DNA of 64,000 nucleotides, from NCBI GenBank assembly GCA_964445645.1, contig CAYULH010000010.1:1-64000 (forward strand). The letters run 5' to 3'. The stretch's first letter is position 1; each line of letters begins with the position of its first letter. The notes beneath the pieces are model-generated. The model saw nothing but the letters and a program-made list of their open reading frames with translations. It was not told where the DNA came from and did no database searches. Source of the DNA: Aureispira sp964445645. Lineage in GTDB: Bacteria > Bacteroidota > Bacteroidia > Chitinophagales > Saprospiraceae. Shown here in pieces: positions 34,461 to 43,746 of the stretch. A program made the translations under genes and the position numbers.

Positions 34461-36647
34461 CTACTTCAAGCTCCCATACAAACGCAATTTCCAGTAATCT
34501 GTTAAGAAAATATTGTGCGGATCTCTTTGCTCTCTCAATTCCAAAAATTCCTTCATTTTGGGTAGTTGCGTTTCATAATAACTGGCCCAATCCTTAAAGT
34601 CATAATCAGGCACAAACTTACCCCAATGCAAACGGAAAGGAATGTTATTATCTCTAAATAATTTCCAAAATTGGTCATAATACTCGCCTCTACCATTGGG
34701 CGTTCCAGTATTGGCGGTATACCAAAATAAATCTACCCGAATGGTGCCATCCTTAAATTCATCCTCTCCATTGGTATAGCCTTGGTGCATCCAATAAGAA
34801 GTAGGATGCCCTGCATACAATTCATTAGAGAACGCCCCTGTGGCACTGTAGCCATTCTTCTTGTAATGGTCATTGAGCAAATTCATTACTTGCTGGGTAT
34901 ACTGAATAGGAATCCAAATTTCTGTAAACTCTGTCCCCATCATAATATCATCCACTTCATTGTCCATAGGCAAGCTTCGGTAATAATAATCATAAAACTC
35001 TTTGATTGGATTCTTATCTGAAGAAAGTGGTTGGATAAGGTTGATGATAACGGGCAGTAATGCTTTGGTAATAGGCTTGAAAATAATAAACAGTACAATT
35101 GGGATAAAAAACACCACACCCAACACCAAGGTTACCAAAAAAGAAGCAAGAGCAGCCAATACATGCCCAATACTCTGGCTCCATTCACGCGCCATAACGG
35201 TGGCAAAACGAACAAAGTCACGATAAATATTAGCCAGTGTTTGTATGATGCCTTTGATGCCCAAAATACTGTACAAAATGGCCGCTCCCATCTGCTCCAG
35301 ATTAGAGACAAAGCCATTGGGCGAAAACTCATGATAAGGTGTAGGCGTTTCAGGGGCATCATAAGTACGTTCGGCCGACCATGTCACAATTCTATTGGAG
35401 CCTTTCTGTGGCCACCACATAATTCGGGTGTAAGGTGTTTCCTTAAAAAAGGTTTCTAAACTCGGTTTTCCATTGCTGCCATCCCCAAACAAATCAATCT
35501 GGCACTTATCAAGAGCAGTAGGTGTGGTTTCTTCTTGGCCTTTGATGTAGTAACGTGGGCTGAGTTTGAATCTAATCTTGGTAATAATACCCAACACCCC
35601 CAACGAAGAACCCAAAGCATAAAACTCGGGGTCTTTTCCTTTCTCTATCCATTGCACATTCCCCATTCCATCAATAACCCGAAACGCCTCTATATTCTTA
35701 ATCAAATCATAGGTAGTCGTTCCGCCAGCAGAACCCGTCATCATAAACCCACTGATAGTTTGGTGGGTAATGCCGCCCAAATCCTCCAAGGCCCAACCCT
35801 TGTTCCAAATCTTATACAAAAAACTGTCTTCCAAGGTAGAAACACCCGGATTGGCCCCCAAATTAATCCCTGCTTCTGCCTCTACAATTCCATCCTTCTC
35901 ACTAATCCAATTCATTCGTTTCATACGATCCAACGAAATATTTAGATTGGAGCCATTAGGTGGGGTTTGTTCCGAAACTTTGTTGGGAACAGGAGGGCTG
36001 CCCTCTGCTGAGTCGGTATAAATAGCTTGCGCTACCGAGTGAGCAGAACCTCTACAACGCACCTGCAAACGATCATTGTATGCTTTTTGGACCAAAGCAA
36101 CCAATTCATCTTCTGTTCTGGGATGATAATAACCATCAATTGCCAATGACATACCATCTACGTGCATCTGATCTCTGTATTGTAAATACAGCACCATCTT
36201 ACCAATCACATACATGCCCAATACGACACCTGAGATGATAGAAATAGCAATAGAATACAAGGCCACTATCTCCCAAGTAGGGGCATGACGCTCAAAACTC
36301 TGAAAAATCAATTGGCACTCAAATAAGAAAAAAACCAAATTTACCGCCACACCCGATAGCATCAAGGCAATGTAGGAGCGTAACCTAATGGGCGAAAAAC
36401 GCCACAAGCCATACCACACCATCAAGCCATTGAACAAGGTCATAGATACATCAAACAAGTGAAACGTAACAATACAACCCACCCCACCTTCATCACAAGA
36501 AGTCCAAGGGTGTCCAATAATAGCTGGTAGATGTGCTGCTGCTATGCCGTAAATAATAACCGCAAAAGTCAGGTAACAATAAAAGTTGACCCACCACTTG
36601 ACTTGCTGCCAAGTGAGCATATAATTAGGCAAATTCATACAATACAA
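34461..36647 (-). CDS. Membrane-anchored FAD-linked oxidase, aldonolactone-oxidase-like
   Basis: The 728-residue protein has four or so N-terminal membrane helices (about 15-165) and then an FAD_binding_4 domain. That domain shows YHPRTEDELVALVQKAY, CRGSAHSVAQAI and GGITHQTISGFMMTGSAGGT (about 290-310). Another hydrophobic stretch follows at about 490-540. The C-terminal D-arabinono-1,4-lactone oxidase (ALO)-like domain has the family's HWGK motif (PFRLHWGKFVPDYDF, about 690). ALO-type enzymes oxidise sugar lactones, and the natural substrate here is unknown. The fused membrane region is unusual for the family. The gene is monocistronic. Confidence 0.82.
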   Translation of the reverse strand: MYCMNLPNYMLTWQQVKWWVNFYCYLTFAVIIYGIAAAHLPAIIGHPWTSCDEGGVGCIVTFHLFDVSMTLFNGLMVWYGLWRFSPIRLRSYIALMLSGVAVNLVFFLFECQLIFQSFERHAPTWEIVALYSIAISIISGVVLGMYVIGKMVLYLQYRDQMHVDGMSLAIDGYYHPRTEDELVALVQKAYNDRLQVRCRGSAHSVAQAIYTDSAEGSPPVPNKVSEQTPPNGSNLNISLDRMKRMNWISEKDGIVEAEAGINLGANPGVSTLEDSFLYKIWNKGWALEDLGGITHQTISGFMMTGSAGGTTTYDLIKNIEAFRVIDGMGNVQWIEKGKDPEFYALGSSLGVLGIITKIRFKLSPRYYIKGQEETTPTALDKCQIDLFGDGSNGKPSLETFFKETPYTRIMWWPQKGSNRIVTWSAERTYDAPETPTPYHEFSPNGFVSNLEQMGAAILYSILGIKGIIQTLANIYRDFVRFATVMAREWSQSIGHVLAALASFLVTLVLGVVFFIPIVLFIIFKPITKALLPVIINLIQPLSSDKNPIKEFYDYYYRSLPMDNEVDDIMMGTEFTEIWIPIQYTQQVMNLLNDHYKKNGYSATGAFSNELYAGHPTSYWMHQGYTNGEDEFKDGTIRVDLFWYTANTGTPNGRGEYYDQFWKLFRDNNIPFRLHWGKFVPDYDFKDWASYYETQLPKMKEFLELREQRDPHNIFLTDYWKLRLYGSLK

Positions 36648-37097
36648 ATTTTAAGGAATGAGGAATGAGATAAAGTTATAAGTTAATCGAACTTTATCTT
36701 CTATTCTGTGTTACACAAAGTTTTTTTTTATTTACCTATTTTTATAGCGTATTTGTACGGGAATTTTTAAATCAGGTAAAAATACTTATTGCACTTTTTC
36801 ACGTCTAAAATAAAACTACTCTAGCGTACCCATTATTTATTTTTAAGACTTTCTTAAGCTATTTTTTTTGAGAAATAACAGCTGCAACTGCTTTTAGTAA
36901 AGTACCTTATTTTTATTTTTACTAGAGAATAATTGTTTTTTGTCTTTGATAACTAGGCAACTTCTTTTCATTTTTGTATTCGTCATACTGCTGTTTGTTC
37001 GGGCAAACAAACAATGGGATGTCCTACTCTATTCTCTACCGCTATCATAACAAGCCTACAAAGGACTTTTTTACGAACACAAAAAAGTTGACTGGTT
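36648..37097. other. Divergent intergenic region
   Basis: The 450 A+T-rich bases lie between the leftward flavoprotein gene and the rightward receptor gene. No gene or convincing promoter pair was found, although it must hold promoters for both. Confidence 0.4.
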
Positions 37098-40000
37098 ATG
37101 ATTAAATACCTTTTATTATGCTGCTTACTGTGTGGCAGCACCTCTCTATGGGCACAAACCACAGGAGGTTTATACGGAAAAATCACAGACAAAGCTACCG
37201 ACGAGAGCCTTATTGGGGTCAATATTGTATTGATGGATGGTGAGGTGCAAGTAGCCGTGGCAACCACCGACTATTCGGGCAATTACAACTTCTCTAATGT
37301 ACCAGCAGGCAGCTATTTACTAGTGGCTATGTACATCAGCTATCCCGATGCTCGATTCAGTGAGTTGACCATCTCTGCCGATGAAGAACGAAGGTTTGAT
37401 ATTGTGATGTCGGCATCTGTTGACGTACCTATTGTTGATGTTCGCGCCAAGCGCAAAATTGTAGACCCCACCAAACCCCAAGTGACCAAAAGAGATGCTT
37501 CTTTTATCCAAAACAACCCAGAACGGGGTCTCATTTCTGCCATCACTAGTACCACAGGCATTGGTACCCCCGATGAGGGCGAAGCCTTTAGCTCTTCGGG
37601 CAGCCGTGTATCGAGCAATATTGTCATGATCAATGGCGTGCCTGTACTCAATCCTAATACGATCCCTCTGGCAGACCTAGAAGTATTAGAAGTACAAGTA
37701 ATGACCAGTGGTATTCCTGCTCGTTATGGGGATGCAACTGGTTCGGTGACCAATATTGTTACCAAAGGCCCTTCTACTCAGTTTAATGGTGGCATACAGT
37801 TAGAAAGTTCTCAGTTCTTGGATAATTTTGGTGCCAATACTGTCAATGCTTTTCTATCAGGCCCTATTATTGCCAAACCTATTATCAATGCCTTGGGAGA
37901 CACCCTAAAACGCAAGGGCAAAGTGGTAAAATCCAGTATTCTGGGTTATCGCTTTTCGGGAGCTTATTTTACCACACAAGACAATCGCCCCTCGGCTCTG
38001 AGCACCTTTAAGTTGAGCGACAACAAATTGGCCGAAATATTGGCCAACCCACTTATGCGTAGTGTGGGCGAAGGCAACGGCGTGGTATTTACCTCCGATT
38101 TCTTGGAACAACAAGACCTAGAGGCCACCAATGTGCGCTCCAATGCACGCAATTCTTCGGCTAATTTTACCACCACACTAGAATTCAAGCCCAGCCCCGA
38201 TTTCTTCCTTGCAGTGGGCGCAGAAGGGCAATTTCAGTGGGGCAAGGCGGCTTCTGTACAAAACCAGTTGTTCAATTATAATTTTAATCCCGACCAACGC
38301 AGCAACAACTTAAACCTCACCGTACGGTTTAGGCATGTTGTGTCTAGTACAGAAGTAGGCCACGACACCAGCCAACCAAAAGAACGCCTCATGCCTGTGT
38401 TCCAAAACTTGAGTTATCAGCTCACAGGTAGCTATACCCAAAGCACCTTCACCTCCAAAGATCCACGTTACAACGATTATTGGGAATATGGCTATGTGGG
38501 CAAATTTCACGAAAGTAGACGACCTGTTATTGATGTATTGGTCGAAAATCCTATTCTCAATTCTCAAGGCGATACCATTGGCTATCAGCCGCAAATGGGT
38601 CATGCTGCTTTTCTCAATTCCTTTGATGCTTATGAACCCAATTGGGACATCAATCCGGGTTTGGCCGCTTACAACCAGTTGATTCCTGCACCTTCTGATT
38701 GGAGAAACCCCAGCCTATTTGACCCCAATGCGCCCACCTCGCTCAATGATATGGAGATTGTTAATGGTTTGATTAATAACAATAGAAGTAGTGTCTATGG
38801 CCTGTTCAATGCACCACACCTTACCGAAGAGGGCTTTACCAAAACCAGCAACAATCAAATCCGTGCCAGTGTACAAACCAATTTTGAATTGTACACCAAT
38901 CAGCGTTCGGGCAATCCTATGCGCCACAAAATCGAAGTGGGCGGCGTATTTGAGCAGCGCATTCAGCGTCGTTACAACATCAATCCTTTTGATTTGTGGA
39001 ACTTGGCTTATCAATCGGCCAACAACCACTTATCCAATGCCACCGACCCCAATCGGCCAACAGGCGAAACCTACTATGATCCCAACTTGGGCCGTAGCTT
39101 CGATTTGTACGATGCGCTCATCAGCACGGATGCAGAGGGCAATGAAGTGCCCATGTCCAATTTTGGCACCAACTTGCGTCAAGCCTTGGGCTTGGGCAAG
39201 CGCGATTGGATTGCGGTGCATGAGCTTACTCCCGACCAAATGGATCTACAGTGGTTTGAGCCTTCTACGCTTATCACAGGGCAGCAACGGGTGATTGGCT
39301 ACTTTGGCTACGACTACTTGGGCAATCCATTGGGAAACAATGTGACTTTTAATGACTTTTTCTTTGAAACCAATGAAAATGGCGTTAAAACGCGTCCAGT
39401 GGCAGCCTTTCAGCCTATTTATGCGGCTGGCTACATCCAAGACCAATTTATTTACAAAGATGTGGTTTTTAATATTGGGGTGCGTTTTGATAGTTATGAT
39501 GCCAATACCAAAGTGCTGAAAGATCCCTACAGTATTACAGGCTATGAAACGGCAGCAGAGTTTGAAAGTGATAATTCTATTTATAACAAAGGAAAAGAAC
39601 CCAGTTATCAACGTCCTGCCAATATTGGGGATGATTTTGCGGTTTATGTGAGTGAGAACAGCCCCGATGCCAATGTAGTGGGCTATAGAGATGGAAGCCA
39701 ATGGTACAATGCGGCTGGTTTGCCCATTAATAGTCCTTCTGAATTGGGGGCAACCACCCTGCCGGCACTCAAGGGATTCAGCACCTCCGAAATTGACCCT
39801 CAGGGGGAAAATTACAATCCCAATCAGGCTTTTGAAGATTACCAACCTACGGTAATTGTTATGCCTCGTATCTCGTTCTCCTTCCCCATTAGCCCAACGT
39901 CTAATTTTTATGCTAATTATGATATTCTATCCCAACGGCCGCCTGTAGGAGCTTTTTCTTCTGCTTATGATTATTATAATTTTAGGGCATTGACCACCAA

Positions 40001-40931
40001 TGGCAACCGAAGAATCAACAACTCTGGCCTACGCCCTGAACGCACCATCAATTATGAGGTGGGTTTCCAGCAAGCCCTGACCGATTTTTCTAAGATAACC
40101 TTGGCATTGGTCTACAAGGAGGAACGTGATTTGATCCAATTGCGGGAGTATGTGGGGGCTTATCCCAATACTTACACCACCTTCGGAAATGATGATTTCT
40201 CTACCACCAAAATCTTCAAATTGGAATACGAAACCTTCCGCATGAAGGGCTTGCGTATTATCGCCAATTATGCTTTGCAATTCTCAGAAGGAACAGGCTC
40301 TAACCCCACTTCCTCGGCAGGTGTAGCAGCACAAGAATTGAAGTATGTTTTTGCCTTGGATTTTGACCAACGCCATACCTTTTATGCCAATTTGGATTAT
40401 CGTTTTGGGACGGGCGACAAATACTTTGGGCCTAAGCTTGGCGAATTTGAGTTGTTTGGTAATATGGGTTTTAGTTTTGTGGTCAATGCCAATTCGGGCC
40501 GCCCCTATACCCGCAAACAAATTGCTGGTGGCATTGATGGCAGCTTCCATGGTGGCGTAGCCGGTGATGGCAGCTTTCAAGATCGCCTTACGGTTGGCTC
40601 TATCAATGGTGCTCGTATGCCTTGGAACTTCCGCATGGGCATCAAAATTGACCGCAATTTTATTATTGGCAAAAACAGCAACAACCCACTGATGGCCAAT
40701 GTATTTTTGCGTATTAGCAACATTCTTAATACACAAAATGTACTGGCCGTGTATGCCGCTACAGGCTCGCCTACAGATGATGGGTTCTTGACCAGCGAAA
40801 ATGGCCCCGGTCCAGGTTTTGCTGCCTCTCAAGCCGATTCTTATGAACTGCTGTATGGCTTACGCAACAATAATCCGTACAATATTTCTCGCCCTCGACG
40901 TATTTTCTTGGGTTTGAATGTTTCTTTTTAG
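37098..40931 (+). CDS. Large TonB-dependent receptor (CarboxypepD_reg / plug / barrel)
   Basis: The 1277-residue outer-membrane receptor has a signal peptide (MIKYLLLCCLLCGSTSLWAQ). A CarboxypepD_reg-like domain follows (GLYGKITDKATDESLIGVNI, about 23-110), then a plug (VSSNIVMINGVPVLNPNTIP near 175; IPARYGDATGSVTNIVTKG near 210) and a very long barrel ending FLGLNVSF with the terminal aromatic. No SusD gene follows. The next gene, convergent, encodes a PepSY membrane protein of the type often associated with siderophore uptake, so iron-chelate import is a reasonable but unproven guess. Confidence 0.88.
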   Translation: MIKYLLLCCLLCGSTSLWAQTTGGLYGKITDKATDESLIGVNIVLMDGEVQVAVATTDYSGNYNFSNVPAGSYLLVAMYISYPDARFSELTISADEERRFDIVMSASVDVPIVDVRAKRKIVDPTKPQVTKRDASFIQNNPERGLISAITSTTGIGTPDEGEAFSSSGSRVSSNIVMINGVPVLNPNTIPLADLEVLEVQVMTSGIPARYGDATGSVTNIVTKGPSTQFNGGIQLESSQFLDNFGANTVNAFLSGPIIAKPIINALGDTLKRKGKVVKSSILGYRFSGAYFTTQDNRPSALSTFKLSDNKLAEILANPLMRSVGEGNGVVFTSDFLEQQDLEATNVRSNARNSSANFTTTLEFKPSPDFFLAVGAEGQFQWGKAASVQNQLFNYNFNPDQRSNNLNLTVRFRHVVSSTEVGHDTSQPKERLMPVFQNLSYQLTGSYTQSTFTSKDPRYNDYWEYGYVGKFHESRRPVIDVLVENPILNSQGDTIGYQPQMGHAAFLNSFDAYEPNWDINPGLAAYNQLIPAPSDWRNPSLFDPNAPTSLNDMEIVNGLINNNRSSVYGLFNAPHLTEEGFTKTSNNQIRASVQTNFELYTNQRSGNPMRHKIEVGGVFEQRIQRRYNINPFDLWNLAYQSANNHLSNATDPNRPTGETYYDPNLGRSFDLYDALISTDAEGNEVPMSNFGTNLRQALGLGKRDWIAVHELTPDQMDLQWFEPSTLITGQQRVIGYFGYDYLGNPLGNNVTFNDFFFETNENGVKTRPVAAFQPIYAAGYIQDQFIYKDVVFNIGVRFDSYDANTKVLKDPYSITGYETAAEFESDNSIYNKGKEPSYQRPANIGDDFAVYVSENSPDANVVGYRDGSQWYNAAGLPINSPSELGATTLPALKGFSTSEIDPQGENYNPNQAFEDYQPTVIVMPRISFSFPISPTSNFYANYDILSQRPPVGAFSSAYDYYNFRALTTNGNRRINNSGLRPERTINYEVGFQQALTDFSKITLALVYKEERDLIQLREYVGAYPNTYTTFGNDDFSTTKIFKLEYETFRMKGLRIIANYALQFSEGTGSNPTSSAGVAAQELKYVFALDFDQRHTFYANLDYRFGTGDKYFGPKLGEFELFGNMGFSFVVNANSGRPYTRKQIAGGIDGSFHGGVAGDGSFQDRLTVGSINGARMPWNFRMGIKIDRNFIIGKNSNNPLMANVFLRISNILNTQNVLAVYAATGSPTDDGFLTSENGPGPGFAASQADSYELLYGLRNNNPYNISRPRRIFLGLNVSF

Positions 40932-40937
40932 GGTGAT

Positions 40938-40979
40938 GTGATGGAAGTGGGGGGCAATGTGACGGAAGTGGGGGGCAAT
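40938..40979. repeat. Tandem 21-bp repeat after TonB receptor gene
   Basis: gtga(t/c)ggaagtggggggcaat occurs twice head to tail (40938-40958, 40959-40979) with one T/C difference. The second copy is the left arm of the terminator that follows. This is probably a duplication of half a terminator. Confidence 0.75.
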
Positions 40980-41001
40980 GCTATTGCCCCCTACTTCCGT
41001 C
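40961..41001. terminator. Bidirectional terminator between convergent genes
   Basis: Arms 40961-40979 and 40983-41001 pair over 19 bases with one mismatch and a 3-base loop. The G-rich stem overlaps the last codons of the convergent PepSY gene. T runs are poor on both sides, so termination is inferred from position and stability. Confidence 0.65.
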
Positions 41002-42397
41002 TGCTCCAAAGCAAGAGCCCCAAAACATGCACCGTCATAATCATTAAAACAACCAACACCAGCACCACATCACGCCCTTGCTTGCCCACAAGCCCATCCA
41101 AAAAATGATACTCATGCAGCATCCTAAAACTAAAGTCCTCTGCTCGTTTGTTCTCACCTAGCACAGCAGCTATATCCCCCGTGCTAGGCTCTACATAAAC
41201 CGAATGCCGCTGATGTGTCTTATAGTTTACTTGACGCACAGGAAGGCGTTTATAAATGGCACGATACTCTCCCCCAAATGCTACAATTTCTTCTGTATTA
41301 ACCACCTCTGAATCGGGTAATTGGGTATACAATTTGGATTGTGCCAAGGCATATCGTTCATCGCCCTGACTGATGCGCTCTAGGTTTTTGGTATTAAAAT
41401 AAGCGGCTGGTTCGTGCTGCAACAACCACTGTACCTGAAAAAAGGTTTGGCCTTCTAATTTTACCAAAGAGACACTGCCCACAGGGCGATCGGCAAACTT
41501 GGCTTTTAATATGGGCAATAAGGTCAAATCGGCAGCCGTATACAGCGGAGCAGGCACTGTTCTTAAGGGTTTGGCTTGCACCTTTGCCAAAGCATGATAG
41601 CCCCCACTAAACGTAAAGCCCAACATAGAGCAAGCCACCAAAAGCCCTATTCGCCGATGCCAAGTTCTAAGGCGGACACTCGACCCTTCTGCATTTAACT
41701 GGCTGCCAAACACAGCATAAATTAAGAAACCAAGCCCAGCAGCAAAGAACCCTGCCAACATAAACAACAATATCAATGACCGTTTGAGAACGGGCCAATC
41801 TTGCAAAAATGTCCAATGGTGCAACACATCAAACCACCTCATCCATTGCTTGTTTATAGTATTGTTCATCATCCCAAGTCTAGAACTTTCGGTAGAAACA
41901 TACACCTCCATCCCATCCGACCGAGCAAAACGAACCTTATAAACAGGCAAAAACTGATGGATGGGTTTATATTCCTGTGTAAAAGCATCCACACGCTCCA
42001 CCCCCACAATAGTGCTGCTAAAATCTCCCAAAAAATACCGAGCCAAAGACTTGGCATACAATTCATCTCCGCCTGCCAAAACCTCACCCGTCTGTTGATG
42101 AAAATACAAAGCCTCCTTTTTATCTCTAATTATTTGATAATAAGGTTCATCCTCATAAGTAATCCATCTGGTTTGCTTGAATCCATTCCGATACTGTTGA
42201 TCCAAAATGGTTTTCAAACTTGGTGCTGTACTATCCACAGCAGGAGCTTGTAACTCCACAACAAGCTGTGCTGGCTTAATTTTGAAAAAGTTGGCAACAA
42301 TAAGAGGTATTAGCCCACTGATGCACCAAACCAAGATGGGAATAGTGACCAAAAGCCCCAAACGATAATGCCATTTGTACAAAGTTTTCATTCGCAA
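40991..42397 (-). CDS. PepSY-associated membrane protein
   Basis: The 468-residue inner-membrane protein starts LYKWHYRLGLLVTIPILVWC, a PepSY_TM hallmark. It has four membrane helices (about 10-32, 200-225, 245-268, 440-462) and two periplasmic PepSY-like beta/alpha regions (about 55-180 and 290-420), the second ending STGDIAAVLGENKRAEDF. A second HRRIGLLVACSMLGFTFSGG repeats the helix motif. Family members are often iron-regulated and act as reductases or helpers in siderophore or haem use, which agrees with the convergent TonB receptor. The exact role is not known. Confidence 0.83.
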   Translation of the reverse strand: MRMKTLYKWHYRLGLLVTIPILVWCISGLIPLIVANFFKIKPAQLVVELQAPAVDSTAPSLKTILDQQYRNGFKQTRWITYEDEPYYQIIRDKKEALYFHQQTGEVLAGGDELYAKSLARYFLGDFSSTIVGVERVDAFTQEYKPIHQFLPVYKVRFARSDGMEVYVSTESSRLGMMNNTINKQWMRWFDVLHHWTFLQDWPVLKRSLILLFMLAGFFAAGLGFLIYAVFGSQLNAEGSSVRLRTWHRRIGLLVACSMLGFTFSGGYHALAKVQAKPLRTVPAPLYTAADLTLLPILKAKFADRPVGSVSLVKLEGQTFFQVQWLLQHEPAAYFNTKNLERISQGDERYALAQSKLYTQLPDSEVVNTEEIVAFGGEYRAIYKRLPVRQVNYKTHQRHSVYVEPSTGDIAAVLGENKRAEDFSFRMLHEYHFLDGLVGKQGRDVVLVLVVLMIMTVHVLGLLLWSRRK

Positions 42398-42799
42398 TAA
42401 TTATTGATAGAATAACAGGGGTAAATTTGAGATTATTTCTACAATAAAGACCTAGTAAGGGTGTTTTTTTTCTGCCTTTACTAAAATTTAAACCAACACT
42501 CCTCACTTAAATAGTCTTAAAAATCTATTCTACAAGAGACCTAATTTTTTATTTTTTTATTTTTTCTTCACTGCACACACCAAAAATAAATAGGGCTGCA
42601 TCTATACCAACAACGCAACCGTTAAGAGCTTTGTTGCTTTAGATAAAGTTGGTTCTTGTATAGCCTTTTTTGAGAAGATTATGGGCGTAGATTGGAAAAA
42701 TAAATTAACTTTGGTGCAATTAGGTGCTTTGTTTAATTCATTTGATGAAGTACTCCTCACAAGTTATTTTGATTCATTGATTCCAATAGATTACATGCT
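42398..42799. other. Divergent intergenic region before gcvH
   Basis: The 402 bases lie between leftward PepSY and rightward gcvH. There is a poly-T stretch near 42542-42570 and a -7 box at 42706-42713. A 40-codon frame (42681-42803) overlaps the gcvH start but contains the -7 box, so it is not called. Confidence 0.4.
42706..42713 (+). promoter_or_regulatory. Candidate -7 box for gcvH
   Basis: TAACTTTG fits TAnnTTTG and lies 86 bases before the gcvH ATG. No good -33 TTG is seen. Confidence 0.35.
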
Positions 42800-43180
42800 A
42801 TGAACTTTCCAGAAAATTTGAAGTATACCAAAGACCATGAATGGGTTCGTGTAGAAGGAGATGTGGCCTATGTAGGCATTACAGATTTTGCCCAAAGCGA
42901 GCTGGGTGATATTGTTTATATTGATATTGAAACAGAAGGAGAAACGCTCGAAAAAGAAGAAGTATTTGGCAGCATTGAAGCAGTAAAAACAGTATCTGAT
43001 TTGTTCATGCCGGTATCTGGAACTATTCTAGAGTTTAATAGTGCATTGGAAGATGAAGCAGAAATAGTGAATGAAGATCCTTATGGCGCTGGTTGGATGG
43101 TCAAAATTAAAGTTAGTGACCTATCCGAACTAGATGAACTAATGGATTCAGAAGCCTACCAAGCAAGTGTTAGTGCTTAG
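42800..43180 (+). CDS. gcvH: Glycine cleavage system H protein
   Basis: This lipoyl-carrier protein shuttles the aminomethyl group between the P, T and L subunits of the glycine cleavage complex. The 126 residues match full-length H protein: YTKDHEWVRVEGDVAYVGIT at the front, EEVFGSIEAVKTVSDLFMPV with the lipoylated Lys (about residue 64), and NEDPYGAGWMVKIKVSD near the end. No gcvT or gcvP is adjacent, so the complex genes are dispersed. Confidence 0.96.
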   Translation: MNFPENLKYTKDHEWVRVEGDVAYVGITDFAQSELGDIVYIDIETEGETLEKEEVFGSIEAVKTVSDLFMPVSGTILEFNSALEDEAEIVNEDPYGAGWMVKIKVSDLSELDELMDSEAYQASVSA

Positions 43181-43184
43181 GCGC

Positions 43185-43550
43185 ATGGTATATTTCTTGC
43201 CAGCCGTAGGTTGGGCACTCTTAATTGCAAGCCTATCTACTACCTCTGCACTGCCGCCTATTCCTTGGGATTTTTTATCCCCCGATAAAATAGGCCACTT
43301 AGTTTTTTATGCTATTCTAACAGGCTTGCTAATCTGGGGAATGGCGCAAGGACAGTGGAGCACAAAACAATTTTCCAAAAAGATGCTGTTACTGGCTTTT
43401 GGAATGGCGAGTGCTTATGGTGCTTTTTTGGAGTTGGTACAGGCTAGTTTGCCCCATCGCCAATTTGACTATGCCGACATGCTGGCCAATTGTTTGGGAG
43501 CTTTATTGTGTATATTAATATACCAGTATCGTTACGCCAACCATTCTTGA
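43185..43550 (+). CDS. VanZ-like membrane protein
   Basis: The small four-helix membrane protein has the VanZ family pattern: a first helix VGWALLIASLSTT, the loop SPDKIGHLVFYAILTGLLIW, and the late motif LVQASLPHRQFDYADMLANC followed by LGALL. I prefer the ATG at 43185 (121 residues), five bases after gcvH stops. An in-frame GTG at 43167 inside gcvH is possible. VanZ-like proteins are common just after gcvH in Bacteroidota, and their role in glycine cleavage, if any, is unknown. Confidence 0.82.
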   Translation: MVYFLPAVGWALLIASLSTTSALPPIPWDFLSPDKIGHLVFYAILTGLLIWGMAQGQWSTKQFSKKMLLLAFGMASAYGAFLELVQASLPHRQFDYADMLANCLGALLCILIYQYRYANHS

Positions 43551-43681
43551 AACAATATTTCCCTCTCAAAAAAAAGAGAGCGATCAAAGAAATAGTAAGA
43601 CTAAGAAAACAAACTACTTTGGTAGCACTTCCGATTATTTATTAAATTGGTATTTTTTGTTATCTTAGAGCGTAGGTTTAA

Positions 43682-43700
43682 TTCCCACCATCTGTGGGAA
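43682..43700 (+). promoter_or_regulatory. Short hairpin in the leader of the TonB gene
   Basis: ttcccac (43682-43688) and gtgggaa (43694-43700) pair perfectly around a 5-base loop, 46 bases upstream of the TonB gene ATG. It may stabilise or regulate the mRNA leader; this is only suggestive. Confidence 0.3.
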
Positions 43701-43746
43701 ACTATAGAATGCAAACACTTATTTTTTAATTAAAAAGCATAGTATT

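Noticed and set aside
36983..37267. 94-codon leftward frame across the receptor start
   Set aside because: It is antisense to the signal peptide and first domain of the receptor and has no recognisable motif.
40284..40832. 182-codon leftward frame opposite the TonB receptor
   Set aside because: It is antisense to the conserved barrel and lacks any domain.
42681..42803. 40-codon frame ending on the gcvH start codon
   Set aside because: It contains the candidate -7 box for gcvH and resembles no protein, so transcription probably begins inside it.
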